This document shows, in pieces, positions 26,724 through 39,073 of a DNA stretch of 64,000 bases. Source of the stretch: Cardiocondyla obscurior (lineage: Eukaryota; Arthropoda; Insecta; Hymenoptera; Formicidae); assembly GCF_019399895.1 (NCBI RefSeq), contig NC_091868.1, forward strand, positions 6,077,593-6,141,592, written 5' to 3'. Under the pieces are notes generated by a model that ran no database searches, was not told the origin of the DNA, and saw only the letters and a program-made list of their open reading frames with translations. The translations under genes and the position numbers were made by a program. Numbering within the stretch: position 1 is the stretch's first letter; each line of letters opens with the position of its first letter.

Positions 26724-27840
26724 ATGAATCCTCTGATCGCGGTAAGCACGCTTTTTTTTTCCCCGCATACTTACGTTAAGAAGCGATACGTGCTAGGTGG
26801 TGAGAGCAGAGGGCTGATAAAGGAAAAAGAAAGTGAAAGTAGAGTGCACGGGTTTATACTTACGAATGGGAGAGATCGCGAAGGGAAGATTATAAGAGGA
26901 GAGTCGAGTGACCGAAGTCTTAGTCGATAGAAAAAACAAGTGCTTTTTTTTCTCTCTTTTTTTTTTTTTTTTAATTCTTTAATCTCTGATCTTGTTTTTT
27001 CCTCGCCTTTGATCTCGAATGTGATGCCAATTACCGTAATAATCAGTGACAAGTTATTAACAGTCTCGTGCTTTCTTTTTCATTAACATCTCTTTGATTT
27101 CTCGCGTGAAATTCAAGCACTGATAATTAAGAATTAAAAACGTACGTAGCGAAAATTACGAAACGTCTAATTAATTCTGTTATACCTGTCGCAAAAGTTA
27201 TATTAAAAAAATATATATAATACGTAAAAATATAAGAGAAAAAAAATTAATGATTTTTTTTTTATTGCAGTGTATGGTTGTCGGTCTGGCTGGGTTCGTC
27301 CTGGCTGAGGCACCTGTGTCCTCTGGCTACAGTTACAACAGGCCAAGTGGCGGCGGCGGTGGAGGTTTCGGCGGCGGCGGCGGCGGCGGCTATTCTTTCG
27401 GAGGCGGCGGCGGCGGCGGCGGTGGTTTCGGCGGTGGTTACACCCAGGTATCCACCGGCGGCCAGACCAATGAAGGCGCTTCCGTGGATAGCGCGCTGCT
27501 CGAACAGATCCGTCAGATTCTCCTGAAGGAAGAACTGCAGTCTGGAGGAGGTGGCGGAGGATTTGGCGGAGGATTTGGCGGGGGATCCGGAGGAGGATAC
27601 CCTAGCTCGAGCTACGGAGCACCGTCTTCTCAATACGGAGCCCCGTCGACGCAATACGGCGCGCCCAGCTATCAGACCCGTGTTGTAGGCATCGATCTCG
27701 AAGGTATCAGGCAAGCCATTCAAGTGGCTCAATTCAATCAGGTCAGCCAAGGTTCCGGTGGTGGAGGCTACCCCAGTGGACCCAGCAGCAGCTACGGAGC
27801 ACCCAGCAGACCGTCAAGTAGCTACGGGGCGCCGTTCTAA
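26724..27840 (+). CDS. Glycine-rich cuticular / resilin-like protein
   Basis: Two exons: 26724-26741 (MNPLIA, then GTAAGC) and 27271-27840 after TTTATTGCAG. The mature message codes for 195 aa. The start-exon residues complete a signal peptide, MNPLIACMVVGLAGFVLAEA. Next come GGGGGGFGGG-type glycine blocks, a short helical charged segment (DSALLEQIRQILLKEEL), a second glycine block, YGAPS repeats (SSYGAPSSQYGAPSTQYGAP), another helical segment (GIDLEGIRQAIQVAQ) and a final pair of SSYGAP repeats. YGAP and Gly-rich repeats are typical of resilin-like and CPG-type cuticle proteins; no RR chitin-binding domain is visible. It probably is a structural protein of cuticle. The short first exon ending inside the signal peptide is the usual arrangement for insect cuticle genes. 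A long minus-strand frame over exon 2 is a shadow of the glycine codons. Confidence 0.9.
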
Positions 27841-30800
27841 TGAACCACTTTGGTTGAATGATGATGAGAGAGTGAGAGAGAGAGAGAATGAGAGATAGAG
27901 AGAGTGGATAATGGCACCAGCCGACAACAACGACTACTTTCCGAGACGCAACTGAAACACGCAAACGTATAGAAAACTTACGGGAAAGATCAGGCATACG
28001 TGAAGAAGATTACGACTGTCTACAAATCGCCGGACCAGTTTCTCTCAAAGTGACGCCGTTCTCGGGATCGTAACTTGGAAGGTGGTCGATGCCAGGGTCA
28101 AATTGTTGCGCAGAATCAGTTCACGCGCAGATCAACTTTCGAAGATCGTCCGTGAGAAGCTGGATCATCGTGTTGTCCGCGTTATCCGACTTATTTCGCG
28201 ACTCCGGAGCGTTTTCGCGTCCTTCGACCGAGTAATGTCAACTGGCCAAGTCGGTCGGGACAAGCCAAGATGAAAACGCGCGCGAGAAGTGGAAATGGGA
28301 ATCAGCGGAATAACACCTGATCCGTTGGAGATAAAATAGTCGTCGCTTCAACGGGTCAGGGTCTCCCGAAACCCGCCGGAAAGGTAGCGCTGAGCACACG
28401 CGAACCAGTATCCTTCCCCCGGATCCCTCGACTTGTCGAGAATCCAACGGTCGTCGCTTTGACAAGTCCGGGGGATCCATGGAAGTGAACGTGACCAGTT
28501 TTCTTTTTTTTTTTCCCTTTTTTTTTTCTTTTTAACCCTCTCTTCTATTTATTTCCGGAAGAGACAGGATCGCTCAAGATGATCTTTCGGTCGGTCGGCG
28601 CGGTGCCGGAAGTCTATCGTACCAAAATCGCATCAGTCGTCGTCGCGGTCAACTCCGCGCGCGAAAAATAAGAAATCAGTGATATAATTCAAATGGGAGG
28701 AAGGGAGAAAGCGTAGTCGTTGACGCAAAACACACTTCACACTTCATCCCTCATGTTATGTACAATAGGGAACAAAAGAGCGGGAGGAGTAGGAGGAGGA
28801 GGCCAATAAGCCGAAGACGTGATCGGCGCGGTATCTCAGCGCGCCTTGTAAATACAATTCCATCGTCGCTGTACCGCGGCGTCCGCCGTTGTAATGCGGC
28901 TCAGCTCTTCCGTTAAAGAATCGAGATCTTGGTCCTGGAGACCTAGTGCCAGGCACTTGGAACCGTAACCCTGGGAACATCCAGCGGAGCTGTTACGCGC
29001 ATAGCAAACGTCGATCTCGCACAGGAAACGTCGATTCTTAATTGACCGCGAGAAGAAGATCAATTGGTTTCATCCGGCGGAAGAAGCGATCTGGATTACA
29101 AAGTAGACGGACGCCGCAACGTGTCGTAGCACGTACATACGACGCCACGAAATACACACTATTTTTTTATACGTAACGCTCTACTTTTTAACCACGCATC
29201 TTTTTGTACTTGTATAAAGGCTTTCTTTTTGTAGAAAAAAAGAATAAAAAAAAAACGTCGCCACCGTTGAAACCCCGTTGTGCTTCTCCTGTTTGTCACG
29301 TAGCGGTGAGGTTTGCTGCCCTCTCTTCCCCTTTCCGTTCCTAATTTCACCTTTCCCCTGTCAATCGCGGCCGATGATTGCGGTTATCGCGATTCCATCG
29401 TGCGATTCCACGTCCCCACGTTCTGTACGACACCGCGGTCATCGGCGTGCCAAGAGGCATCGTCCACCTCCGTCGAGCACCAGCTCGATATTCGCATAAT
29501 TTTTTTTTTATCTCGCTTTATCGTATCTCCCTAAGATATCGGATCGTTTCTCTTTTTCCTCGCCAACGTTTCGAGAGATCAGCGCCTTTCTCCTTTCACT
29601 CGCGATATCGCATTATCCTCGCCGAGGAGGGAGGTGTTCTCCATCTGGACATGTAAATTCTCGTCGAGCGTGCAAAGAAGAGCCGTTTCGCAAAAGGGCA
29701 CTGTGTTACGAAAGAGAAAAAAAATAGAGAGAAAGAATGGGAGGGAGGGAGGGAAGGAAAGAGAGAGAGAAAAAAAAAAGAAAAAGAGCGAGGGAAGGAT
29801 CTAGCCACCGATGAAGATTCGAAAGTAGCTTCGTGTTCGCGTCGAGGCGACATGAAATATCCTCGAATTATCTGGGCGAAAAGGATGTCCGGAAGGATAG
29901 TAAGGCAGAGGAGAGATCTCGCTTTTTTTTTTTTTTTCGTACGTCTCTAAGGACTTTCCTTACCGTCACGATCGCACAAGGAGTCCGCGCTTCTCTTCCC
30001 GTTCCCGAGTAATGCCCGAGATTAACATCTAAGTACCGAGTTTCTTGATTACAACGATGTGACGTAAGTCTCTCGAATATATAAACTCCGTGCCGGAAAA
30101 TGGTCTTCTCTTTTATACATGGGTTAAAATGCAACAGGCTATTTTCTCTGGAATGCTAAGACCGAAAGGTGTGTCTTTAGAAATTAGAATCGCGTCTTCC
30201 GTGAAGTTTTCTGCTTAAATTTGTATTGTCGCAATTTTCAATATCGTTAATTTTATCTGATGAAGCTGAAACTGTTAATCTTTTTTTTTTTTCTTTCTTT
30301 CACAAGCTCCCTTTGAAATAAAATCATCAAATTAAAAAGCCGAGAAGTCGATTTTAATTAATAATTAACATGTCTTGCAGGTGGCAGTCTTAGACATTTA
30401 TGACGACGTTTATCAGCGGCGGTGCCTTCAACACAATCCAAGCGTGGACAAATCATTACGACGGATTTTCTCTGTGAGTAACAAATGAGTTATTTTAAGT
30501 CCGGGAAGACAATAGATGCGTTGCATTGCAGATGTACGATCGCACGAAGCGCGGCTGTTTCTCGGGCCCGAGAAAACGCCGGAAATACTTTGTATGAAAG
30601 TCAGTGAGCTAAGCGGTAGTAGTAAGCATCGCTCAAACCCACGAGTAATCGAGCCGTTACAATATTAAGAGTTAATCAAGGTGCGGTTCTTAGATCAAGT
30701 CATTATACGACAATTAATTATCTACATTCGTACGCGTCGAGTCATAAGAAACACTCAGTCGCGCGTATTAACGACATGAAAAAAAAATATATATATAACA

Positions 30801-33800
30801 TTTCGGAGATCCGCAATGCTACGTATCCCTCTTTTTTTTTTTTTTCATTACCTTTATGTATAGCTGAAACAAATGTTCTTGCTGGTGATTAAATTACCGA
30901 TAGAATTACTTCCTCCTTTTGCGAATTAAGTATATAACTTACAAATGATTCATGACCACGAACAAGTTTTCTCCGGATTCCTCGCGTGTATCTGCGAGAT
31001 GTTGCAATTTACGACGTTTACTCGCGCGCGTACGAAAAATTTCGTAAATTATAGATCCGATAACGTTACGTAACGTGAAAAACGCTGATATTACGTTTAA
31101 AACGTGTGGACTTAGAACGGTTAGATAAGATCGAGCGCCAATAAATGAAAACATTTATTTTTCGATAACTCGGAGGAGATCCCGAATGACTTTACAATCT
31201 TCATCGGATTGCATAAATTGTATCTCTATAATGCGATTGTCGACAATCGCTGCTCCTCTCCTCGGTGCTTATTCTCCACGATCGGCACAATTATTTCCGC
31301 GTTGTTGAACGTCTTCGAAGAAATGAACGGCAAGCGGGTTGATAATGCGCAACTGCGACTTTATGGCGGAACAAGGAAGGTAGAGAATTTTTACTTGATG
31401 TAAAAACGGAAAATACGTTTGAAATAATTGTCGCGCGAGCGGAAGCTTTATTTCTAACGAGACGAGTTATTTGTAAAACATGCAGAAATTACTCGCCATG
31501 CAAATTAGTAGCCTTAAGAAACCCTGCGGTCGGATACTTTATTATAGTTAAAACAACAACTCTCGTTACGCATAGAATCAACTTTACGTCAGATCTACAA
31601 GAGAGCGTGTCGAAACCGCGCGCAGAGGTACGGCAAATAAAATAAAATAAAAATAAAAAAAAAAGAAAGAAATTGACACAAAATGACACTTCGTGCGCAG
31701 TCGAACGAAAGACCCTCTTAATTATCTGTAAAATATCCCAGTTGAAAAAAAAAAGTTATCTCGCGAGATATCGCGTGTGCGTCGATTGTGAAAAACCTAA
31801 ACGGGATCCAAACGCGCGTAGCGTGACAACGAGGAACGAATCGGTTTTGTAATTCTAAAGACGATTCTCTTGTCGAAATCATTATCTTCTATCGAAGGTG
31901 ATAGTACGACTAGTTGCGTGAAAAGAAACGAAGCGTCGTACGTACGTAACATACGAAACTTGGCTGGCGTGCGGCATGCATTTCGTGACGGCGGATGCAG
32001 CGCGGAGACACGGATGATGACTTCACTGCAAAGTGCCTATTAAAAATGGTTCCGTAAAAGACAGAGGAAAGCATAGTATCAACCAAGCGGCTATCTGTGT
32101 CCCGATATACCTCGCGTTTGTTACCTGCGGCGTCTACGCGGCAGGGAAAGTGCCGATTTCGCGTCATCGGGGGTACGCGGTGAGATCGGTCGGGGAGAGG
32201 CGAGATGCGCGGAAAGATGGAGAGGTGCATTGCACACGGTGTGTGAGAGCGAGAGTCTCCGTGGAATTTTGCAAGACGCTCGTTTGCCGACGTGCGAAAG
32301 GAGACAAATATGTGCGGCGCGATGGTCCACGCTCCAGTTATACACTTGTACACACGCGTATGCGTTCATCCGTGAATCGTACGTGCAACAATTACGATAT
32401 CTTTGCACTTATTTCTCGCGCCGCTTCTGCAAAGACAATTTGCGACGATTTATAAAAATTAATTGGCCACTATCGCAACAATAATAGAGAAATGATACGT
32501 ACGTTACATTCTTTAACAAGTATAATTGAACGAAAGCTGACCGATACGTTGATTAAATTAATATCATTTAATTTGTAATATTTTTTTTAAAACTTATCGC
32601 GTGAAATAATAGGTAAAAAAGAGTTTCTCTCGGAAATTTAGTCTAGGTATAAATTAACGTTTCTTTAATGTGAGCCAGGTCTTTATTTTTATCTCACGAG
32701 AACTGGCTTTGATCGACAAATAAAAAAAGAAAAAAAAAAAATGCATACAAAGAGGAGAGAAGCGGGAGGTGCGCGATGTACCAACAATGCCACCGTTTCC
32801 AATTATGAGAAGCAAATTTGTCAAGCTACGTAAAATATAATGGACCGTACGTACGTACAATGGGCTGCGCTTCTCTGACCGGTCCTCCCTCACGTACTTT
32901 CGCTGGTCCCCGTTTTTTGCATGGGACTTGTTGGTCAATGCAGGCTCACGCATATTTCCCAACAATAGACCACCCCAGCAGCGACCGGCATCACTTGCCA
33001 GCGTGTCAGTCTGAGGCAAGAATCGTGAGGATATCTCCTACCAATTGCTCCTGTTCTCTCCTTCTTTATCTTCATCTTCTTCTTTTTTTTTCTTTTTTTT
33101 TCTTTTCGCAACATTGTATGACGCAGAGTTGCGTCAAATTGCGTATCGTTAAATTGCACGAACCTTAATTGGATACCGTATTTCACGGTGAATCAATTTG
33201 CCGATGCGACGTGTTATTCTCATCGGCAGAATGATTTTATTTCACGCTAAAATTTCTGCGAGATAGAGATAAAGAGAAACGAGATATTTTTTCTTTTTTC
33301 TCTCTTTGAAATAATACGAAAAATAAAAGCTTATCTCTGATTATCTTATTTAAGTCCTACGAACTTATCGCTAATAATTTGCTAATGAGAGCTAATTTGG
33401 AAAACAGTAGCCGATTATTGCGAACGCCAATCTCACGATTTTATCGTCACGCTTCTTCTCTTCGAACCACTTGAATAGATCCCCGAAGGGGATTTCGCAA
33501 GTGTCTTCTTCTGTCGGGTGAACGGAGCTAAGTGAAGAGTGCGCGATGAATCGGTGCACGTACTGTACGTGTCCCGAATCGATCGTAAACCGGACGGTTG
33601 AAATCGTCAGCAAGGAGCGTTGCAATATACGGTAAAATCGGACAAGAGACGTTTGCGTAATCCCGCGATCGACGTAGCATCTTCGCGCGATGTTATAGCA
33701 TTACGTCACGCAGAATCGCCAAGACGCTCCTTACGTTTGTATAGAAGTCAATGAACACCGAATTAAATGTCCAATTTTTCAGTGGATATCTTAACCCGAG

Positions 33801-34759
33801 TTTAACCGAACGAATTTCGACGATAGATCGACGCTAGATTGAAAAATTACAATTTTTAATTTTTTAATTTTATTTTTTTTGTATTAAATTTCAAGTGATA
33901 ATCGCATAATCAAAACACGGTAATAACAAAAAGAAAAAGATAGAACGACGAGGAAACGTAGTCGAGCGTTGCGACGATTGTGCGAGTTCGATTCACGCAA
34001 GTCACGTTTAATAATGTTAACGAGCATTTTACGTACTTGCGAACGGTGAAATACAAGGTGTAATAGTCTAGTCATTGATTGTGCTCGGCGAGGTGCTTCT
34101 CTTTCGTCCCGAGAAAGCCGAGGAAGGGGAGAAAGTCAGGGAAAAATTGTCGAGTATCTTCCATCGACTTGCCTCGATCCTTGGTGAATTCACAAGGAGG
34201 AAAGCGCTTGCCAAGTGCCGTATTGCTTAGATCTTCCGCGACGATTTATTTACACGCTGGCTGTTGACCAGCAGATTTACGTTTCAAATGATCCGAGATA
34301 GAATAATTGAAATGGAAATAACCGGAAGCTATTACAACCTGGCCATGGGCCATCGTTCCTCTCCAGCTGTTCAACCCGAGTGCCTAACTCGCTGAAAGAT
34401 TAGACATGTGTATCCTCTTAAACGGGTTAATTAAATTTGCAACTCGTAAATGCTAATAAAAATGGATATAATTTATAATTAATGTAAAACTTGAAAAAGA
34501 CATATGTATGCATGTACATACGTTCATGTAATGTTACATATTATACAAAATACACATGGTACACTCATTTTTACAGAAATTTTTATAGATCAATTCTTAC
34601 AGTCTCGCATACAGAACAAAAATACGTGTAATATAAAAATTAATTTTATAGATAATAATAAGTTAATTTACTAGACGCCTTTGTATACACATATTTTCAA
34701 CATATCTGACTTGTACACGATGCATTCCACTCATACATTCATATTTATATATATTCTTA
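27841..34759. other. 3' region of the cuticle gene and gene-poor intergenic DNA
   Basis: Begins with a GA-rich microsatellite (about 27865-27905) in the likely 3' UTR of the cuticle gene. An AATAAA-type signal followed by A-runs occurs near 29247. The rest is CpG-rich patches (28.0-29.6, 31.9-32.4 kb) alternating with poly-T tracts. A 93-bp exon-like segment at 30381-30473 is reported as a finding. No other coding exon is convincing. Confidence 0.5.
27865..27905. repeat. GA-rich microsatellite
   Basis: An imperfect (GA)n tract directly after the cuticle gene stop codon, presumably in its 3' UTR. Confidence 0.8.
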
Positions 34760-35285
34760 TTAGCCAAGTATCAGTTTTACCACCAATGTTAAAATGTTGA
34801 AAAATATCAGAGGCACTGAAAACGAATACGTTAGATAAATAAAAATGTAAAGATGCGAACATTATCATTCAATTTCTCATGATATTTACCTCTCATCACG
34901 GTTCGTATCGACTTAACAAGATTCAAAATTTGTGACTTAGCTGTTGGTGGTTCTCCAAAACCTTGTACATTTTGCCACGACGCCCAACCAACTGTGAAAT
35001 ATAAATACGTCCATTAATTTCTTGATATTAGTAATAATTATGACGTTTTTCAATTTACTAGCCAAAAACAAGAAGGAAAAAAAAAGTCACGTTATAGCAA
35101 TATAACCTATAACATTAGTTTTATTCATATTTGAAGGCAATTAATGTGAATTGATTGAAATAAATAGAAATAATAAAAATATATTAATTGTTACCTTTAG
35201 CGAGGAATCTTTCCTCGTTCAAAACGCAAACTGCATTTAGACATAATAGAGTTGCTTCGAAGAGTGTCCACAACGTAAACGCCAT
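34760..35285 (-). CDS. IER3IP1: Immediate early response 3-interacting protein 1 (Yos1 family)
   Basis: Three exons: 35285-35195, 34991-34890 and 34815-34760, GT-AG, phases 1 and 1, giving 82 aa, the same length as the human protein. It starts MAFTLWTLFEATLLCLNAVC with the conserved VLNEERFL segment next. The middle carries GFGEPP and a SIRTVMRVPL stretch, and the chain ends in a hydrophobic tail that would span the membrane. The family (yeast Yos1) consists of small ER/Golgi membrane proteins needed for vesicle transport from ER to Golgi, with two hydrophobic segments. It lies about 400 bp downstream of RpS7 on the same strand. I see nothing odd in it, and the assignment is firm. Confidence 0.96.
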
Positions 35286-35663
35286 GTTGCTAGAATTATC
35301 ATTTCAGCTAACTTGGCAATACTAAAATTACTGACGTACCGACTGCATCTTACTTATTGTTAGATCTATTTACACTTATAATTTTTTTTTATTGCATTAT
35401 ATATCTCGTTATAATTTCTATTTTTTTGTCGAACAAAAAATATAAAAAATACTTTTACAAAGAACGATATTTTCGAATAACGTCCAAATCACATTCAAAT
35501 TTAATTTTTTTGCATGTATATTATAATGAAAAAGAAAGAATATCAAATTATTTTTTGATCATACTATTAACTAATAATTAAAATCACTATATAATGCGAG
35601 GCTCTGAATAGAGGAGACGGGCAAGAAATTGTGACGCTCAACAAACATGTAGATTAAAATATT

Positions 35664-35669
35664 TTTATT
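35664..35669 (-). terminator. Polyadenylation signal of RpS7
   Basis: AATAAA on the minus strand, about 15 bp after the RpS7 stop codon, a very short 3' UTR as is common for ribosomal protein genes. Confidence 0.7.
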
Positions 35670-35682
35670 TTTCCTACGTCTA

Positions 35683-37104
35683 TCATACGTAAGATGCAGG
35701 AAATTCAAATGTGACGTCTCGTCCAGTCAGCTGCTTGTATACTGAAGCAAAGGTATCGACCTGTTAATAAAACAAAACGTGTAATAATTAGTTACTGTAA
35801 AGTAATACCAAATATTCTATGTCAGGTAAAAAAAAAATTAATACCTTGTGCTCAATATTCGTCTGCTCGATTTTATCGAGATGAACTTTGATAAGCTGTG
35901 ACCCATCAAGTTTGACTCGGATACGCTTACCAACGATTTCCACAGGATAGACTAAATCTTCCAATATCGCATCATAAACGGAAGTCAGTGTACGGCTGAA
36001 AAAAAAAGAGATATGAGATTTAATTTAATTTAATTTTTTTTTTTTCTGTATTTTTTTTACCTCCTAGGACGTTTCTGCTTGTTCTTAGTGCGTGTTTTTC
36101 TCGTTGGCTTAGGCAAGATTTTACGTTCACCGATAAACATTACATGCTTTCCAGAAAACTTCTTCTCCAATTCGCGTACCAGGCGTGTTTGAATTTTCTG
36201 GAATGCCTTCAGCTTTGGCATGGGTACATATATAATGATTGACTGTAAGAAACAAAAATCTATTAATACGATTTTATTATAAAAATTATACAGGGTTTCT
36301 AAAATAAAATGTCAAATTGTAAAACTGGTGTAAGAGTGACAAGGAAACTGCAGGTGAGTGAACTCGACAGACGAATAGCGCTTTCGTGAACTCGACAAAC
36401 GAATAGCGCGTTCGTCTGTCGCGCTCATTCACTCTCAGCTTGTCGCTTTTACGCCTAAAAAATTGTATAAACTCGTACAGAATTTTTTTATCTCCAATTA
36501 TAATTTTCTACCCACAGTTTTACAATTTGACATTTTATCTTGAATACTCCGTATATAATAAAATAAAAATTTCTTCAATAAAATAAATCTAACATGTTAC
36601 CTAAATAGACAAAAAAAAAAAGCATTAAAAAATTTTAAACTAGCAATTTTTAAAAATAAAAATAAATATGCAGATAAACTGGAAGAAAGAAAATTTTACC
36701 TTCTTATTATTCGTCTCGATCTCTTTCGCCTTCGTGATGTAAAGTTCTCTCAACTGCGATTTGAGATCGCTGTTCATCTCCAATTCGAGAAGCGCTTGGG
36801 AGACACTAACCTCAAACTGATCGGGCTCGGCCCCATTGCTCTTAATTATTTTCGCGTTCGTTGTCAACATCTAAAAAAATTTCGAGATCGTAACGTTAGC
36901 ATATGTACCACACAAAGTTTATAATGCTCAGCAAAACAATCAGAACAGTTATAAGACCCACGTTCAGAAACTTAAAATGTGTTACATATTATGAAGTACA
37001 AAGAGACATTTATCGCGCATATTTTATACATTATTGAAAATTTTAAAGCCGCGCCGAATGAAAATGGAATAGTTTGTGGAAAAATATACCTTGCCGAGGC
37101 TCAT
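35683..37104 (-). CDS. RpS7: 40S ribosomal protein S7 (eS7)
   Basis: Exons: 37104-37090 (possible MSLGK), 36870-36700, 36242-36061, 35995-35845 and 35760-35683. Without the first exon the protein is 193 aa, with it 198 aa; eS7 is normally 190-194. Recognisable blocks are AKIIKSNGAEPDQFE, QALLELEMNSDLKSQLREL, LVRELEKKFSGKHV, KILPKPTRK, QKRPRSRTLTSVYDAILEDL and VGKRIRVKLDGSQLIKVHL. It is a structural component of the small ribosomal subunit and helps in 18S rRNA maturation. The first exon ATG is in frame with the second exon ATG, so which one starts translation is open; most family members correspond to the exon 2 start. A pyrimidine tract at 37161-37170 (CCTTTTCTCC on the minus strand) is a good 5'-TOP start site. 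The intron after exon 2 contains a MITE-like element. Confidence 0.97.
36288..36555. mobile_element. MITE-like inverted-repeat element in RpS7 intron
   Basis: Terminal inverted repeats of about 40 bp. The left end starts TATACAGGGTTTCT, and the reverse complement of the right end starts TATACGGAGTATTC; both then read ATAAAATGTCAAATTGTAAA and continue ACTG. The inner part holds two tandem 28-bp copies (36359-36386 and 36387-36414) followed by a complementary stretch, so the centre can also fold. There is no coding capacity. It is about 268 bp, with TA-rich flanks that could be a TA target duplication as in Tc1/mariner-type MITEs. Confidence 0.8.
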
Positions 37105-37160
37105 CTTCTCTGAGAAAAGAAATCTGCCAGAATACCGACGAACACGAACACAACGTGCTC

Positions 37161-37170
37161 GGAGAAAAGG
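37161..37170 (-). promoter_or_regulatory. 5'-TOP pyrimidine tract / probable start site of RpS7
   Basis: CCTTTTCTCC on the minus strand, 57 bp before the first ATG. Messages of ribosomal proteins typically begin with C followed by a pyrimidine run that gives mTOR-dependent translation control. Confidence 0.5.
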
Positions 37171-37289
37171 ACTTGCAAACGAGTATCGCCGTAGTACTAA
37201 GAGAGAAAGGTTAACTTCGACCAATCGAGGTAAGGTATATTAAAAGTGGCATCGTTTGATTGGTAAGATTTTGGACACCATTTTAAGAG

Positions 37290-39073
37290 CGTTACACAGG
37301 CGTTCTAACCTCCAAGTCTCTCTAACCTTGTTTCAGAAAAGCCAGATCAGTATTCAGAATCATTCGTAATTGGAGAGAAGCTGGAGAGGAGAACGATGTG
37401 CTTGCCACTCGCGATGACGCATAACGCTCGGTTCAACACGATCTACCCACTCAGGCCTTGTACAAAGTACAGTCGTAAAAATTACTTAGATATTTTCGAT
37501 AAATGACACATAAAAAATTCACATAGCTTACAATGTAAGTCGCATTATCTATTTTTATTTTATTATATATTATTGCTACGTTAATTTCACGATTTTATTT
37601 TAATTTGATATCAAATGAAAGTGTAAATTTTGTAGTTATCAATGTACGTTTTAAAATGCATTCAGGTGTAATCAAGGATGACCTCGTTAGGAATATTTTT
37701 TTCCGTTACACAAGATAGGTGAATAATATCAAGTAAGTTAATAATCTTTTTAAATAAAAAATCACATTAATGATAATAACACGATGAACGTGTTGAATGA
37801 TTATTGATTTCGAATTGATCCACGTGAGAAAACTAGACTATCGTCAATTAACAAGATCAATGTTTATACATATAACTTAATTGTACAAGTAATCCTTTTA
37901 TTTAAATTTTATTAGTATAAAATTTAAGTGAAACGTTAAGTATTTATTTCATTAATTTTCTGATATTATATCGCTAATACTTTTATAAATAATACTGAAA
38001 AACTTCTTAAGTATTCGTTTTTCAATATTATTCAAAGCTAACAAGACTTGAATGAGAATATTTTTCGAGACAAATTTGTGTATTAACGAAAGGCTTAGTT
38101 AAAAAAAAAAAAAAATCGATGTATAAACTATTTACAATTGTATTCAACGTTTTGTATTCATCAATCGTACAATTTAGTTATGCTAATTATGTCTGATCGG
38201 TTTCAAGTTTTCCGAACATTGTAAAGTCACGATTCAGAAGACATACGCATTTAATACGACGGAGATAAATTCTAAAGATAAAGTTTTTACAATTCATCGT
38301 GACTCAAGTGCTTCTCGGACTCTTCTCGTTCTAACGCAATCTACGTGCATAATTCCACATGATATAAACGACGACAGTTGTTATATCATCTTCAGTTGTG
38401 AGCGAATGCAAGACAAGTTCACACGAAGAAAAAAAAAAAAACAAAACCCACACGAGCTGGTACACGGCGCAATATATCGGATGCGATTACATCACACCGT
38501 ATTCGGGTATGTCGACGTTCAATTTTTGAAGGAAGAAAACGATGGCAATCTCCATCATTTTATTTTTGTTCATCAGCGCGCCGCAGTAATCTATCAGAAC
38601 GAAGTGTAAAGAGAAAAATTAATCTCACGACGTTTTCTGCGCAATTATTTTTCATTTAGACGAACGGTATTATTAATTCGTTTTATCTCTCGGGTATCGC
38701 GCGTTGTCAATTGGAATACGACAAGTCTCTATTTAGATTAATTAAAATTTTTTATCTAAAGAATAGTCGACGCCGCATTTAATTATGTGCGTTACACGCG
38801 TATGTACTCAATTATTCATTCTCGCGACAGCTGTCAGTAAATAAATATGAGTATGACCGTTATACATACATTTTTTTTTTCTACCTCGTTTTAATCTAGA
38901 ATTCGGATTTTTAAAGCACACTCTTGTTCATGATCTTAAACTAGACGTATTTTATTTGAATTTTATATTGAACTTTTCAATTTTGCCAAGAGATTCTTAT
39001 GTAACAGAAAGTTATTTTTGTTTCTTTCAGATCTATCAATCTTGATAAAAAGTAAAACGACGATCGCTGGATA
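37290..39073. other. Intergenic region between RpS7 and the P450
   Basis: AT-rich DNA between two divergently transcribed genes. A pyrimidine-rich acceptor (GTTTCTTTCAG) at about 39030 lies 44 bp upstream of the P450 ATG, so the P450 probably has a noncoding first exon somewhere in this stretch. Nothing else is recognisable. Confidence 0.5.

Noticed and set aside
27262..27750. 162-codon minus-strand frame rich in Ala
   Set aside because: Antisense shadow of the Gly codons of the cuticle gene.
33960..34000. GTTCGATTC sequence resembling a tRNA B-box
   Set aside because: No matching A-box, acceptor stem or cloverleaf pairing around it.
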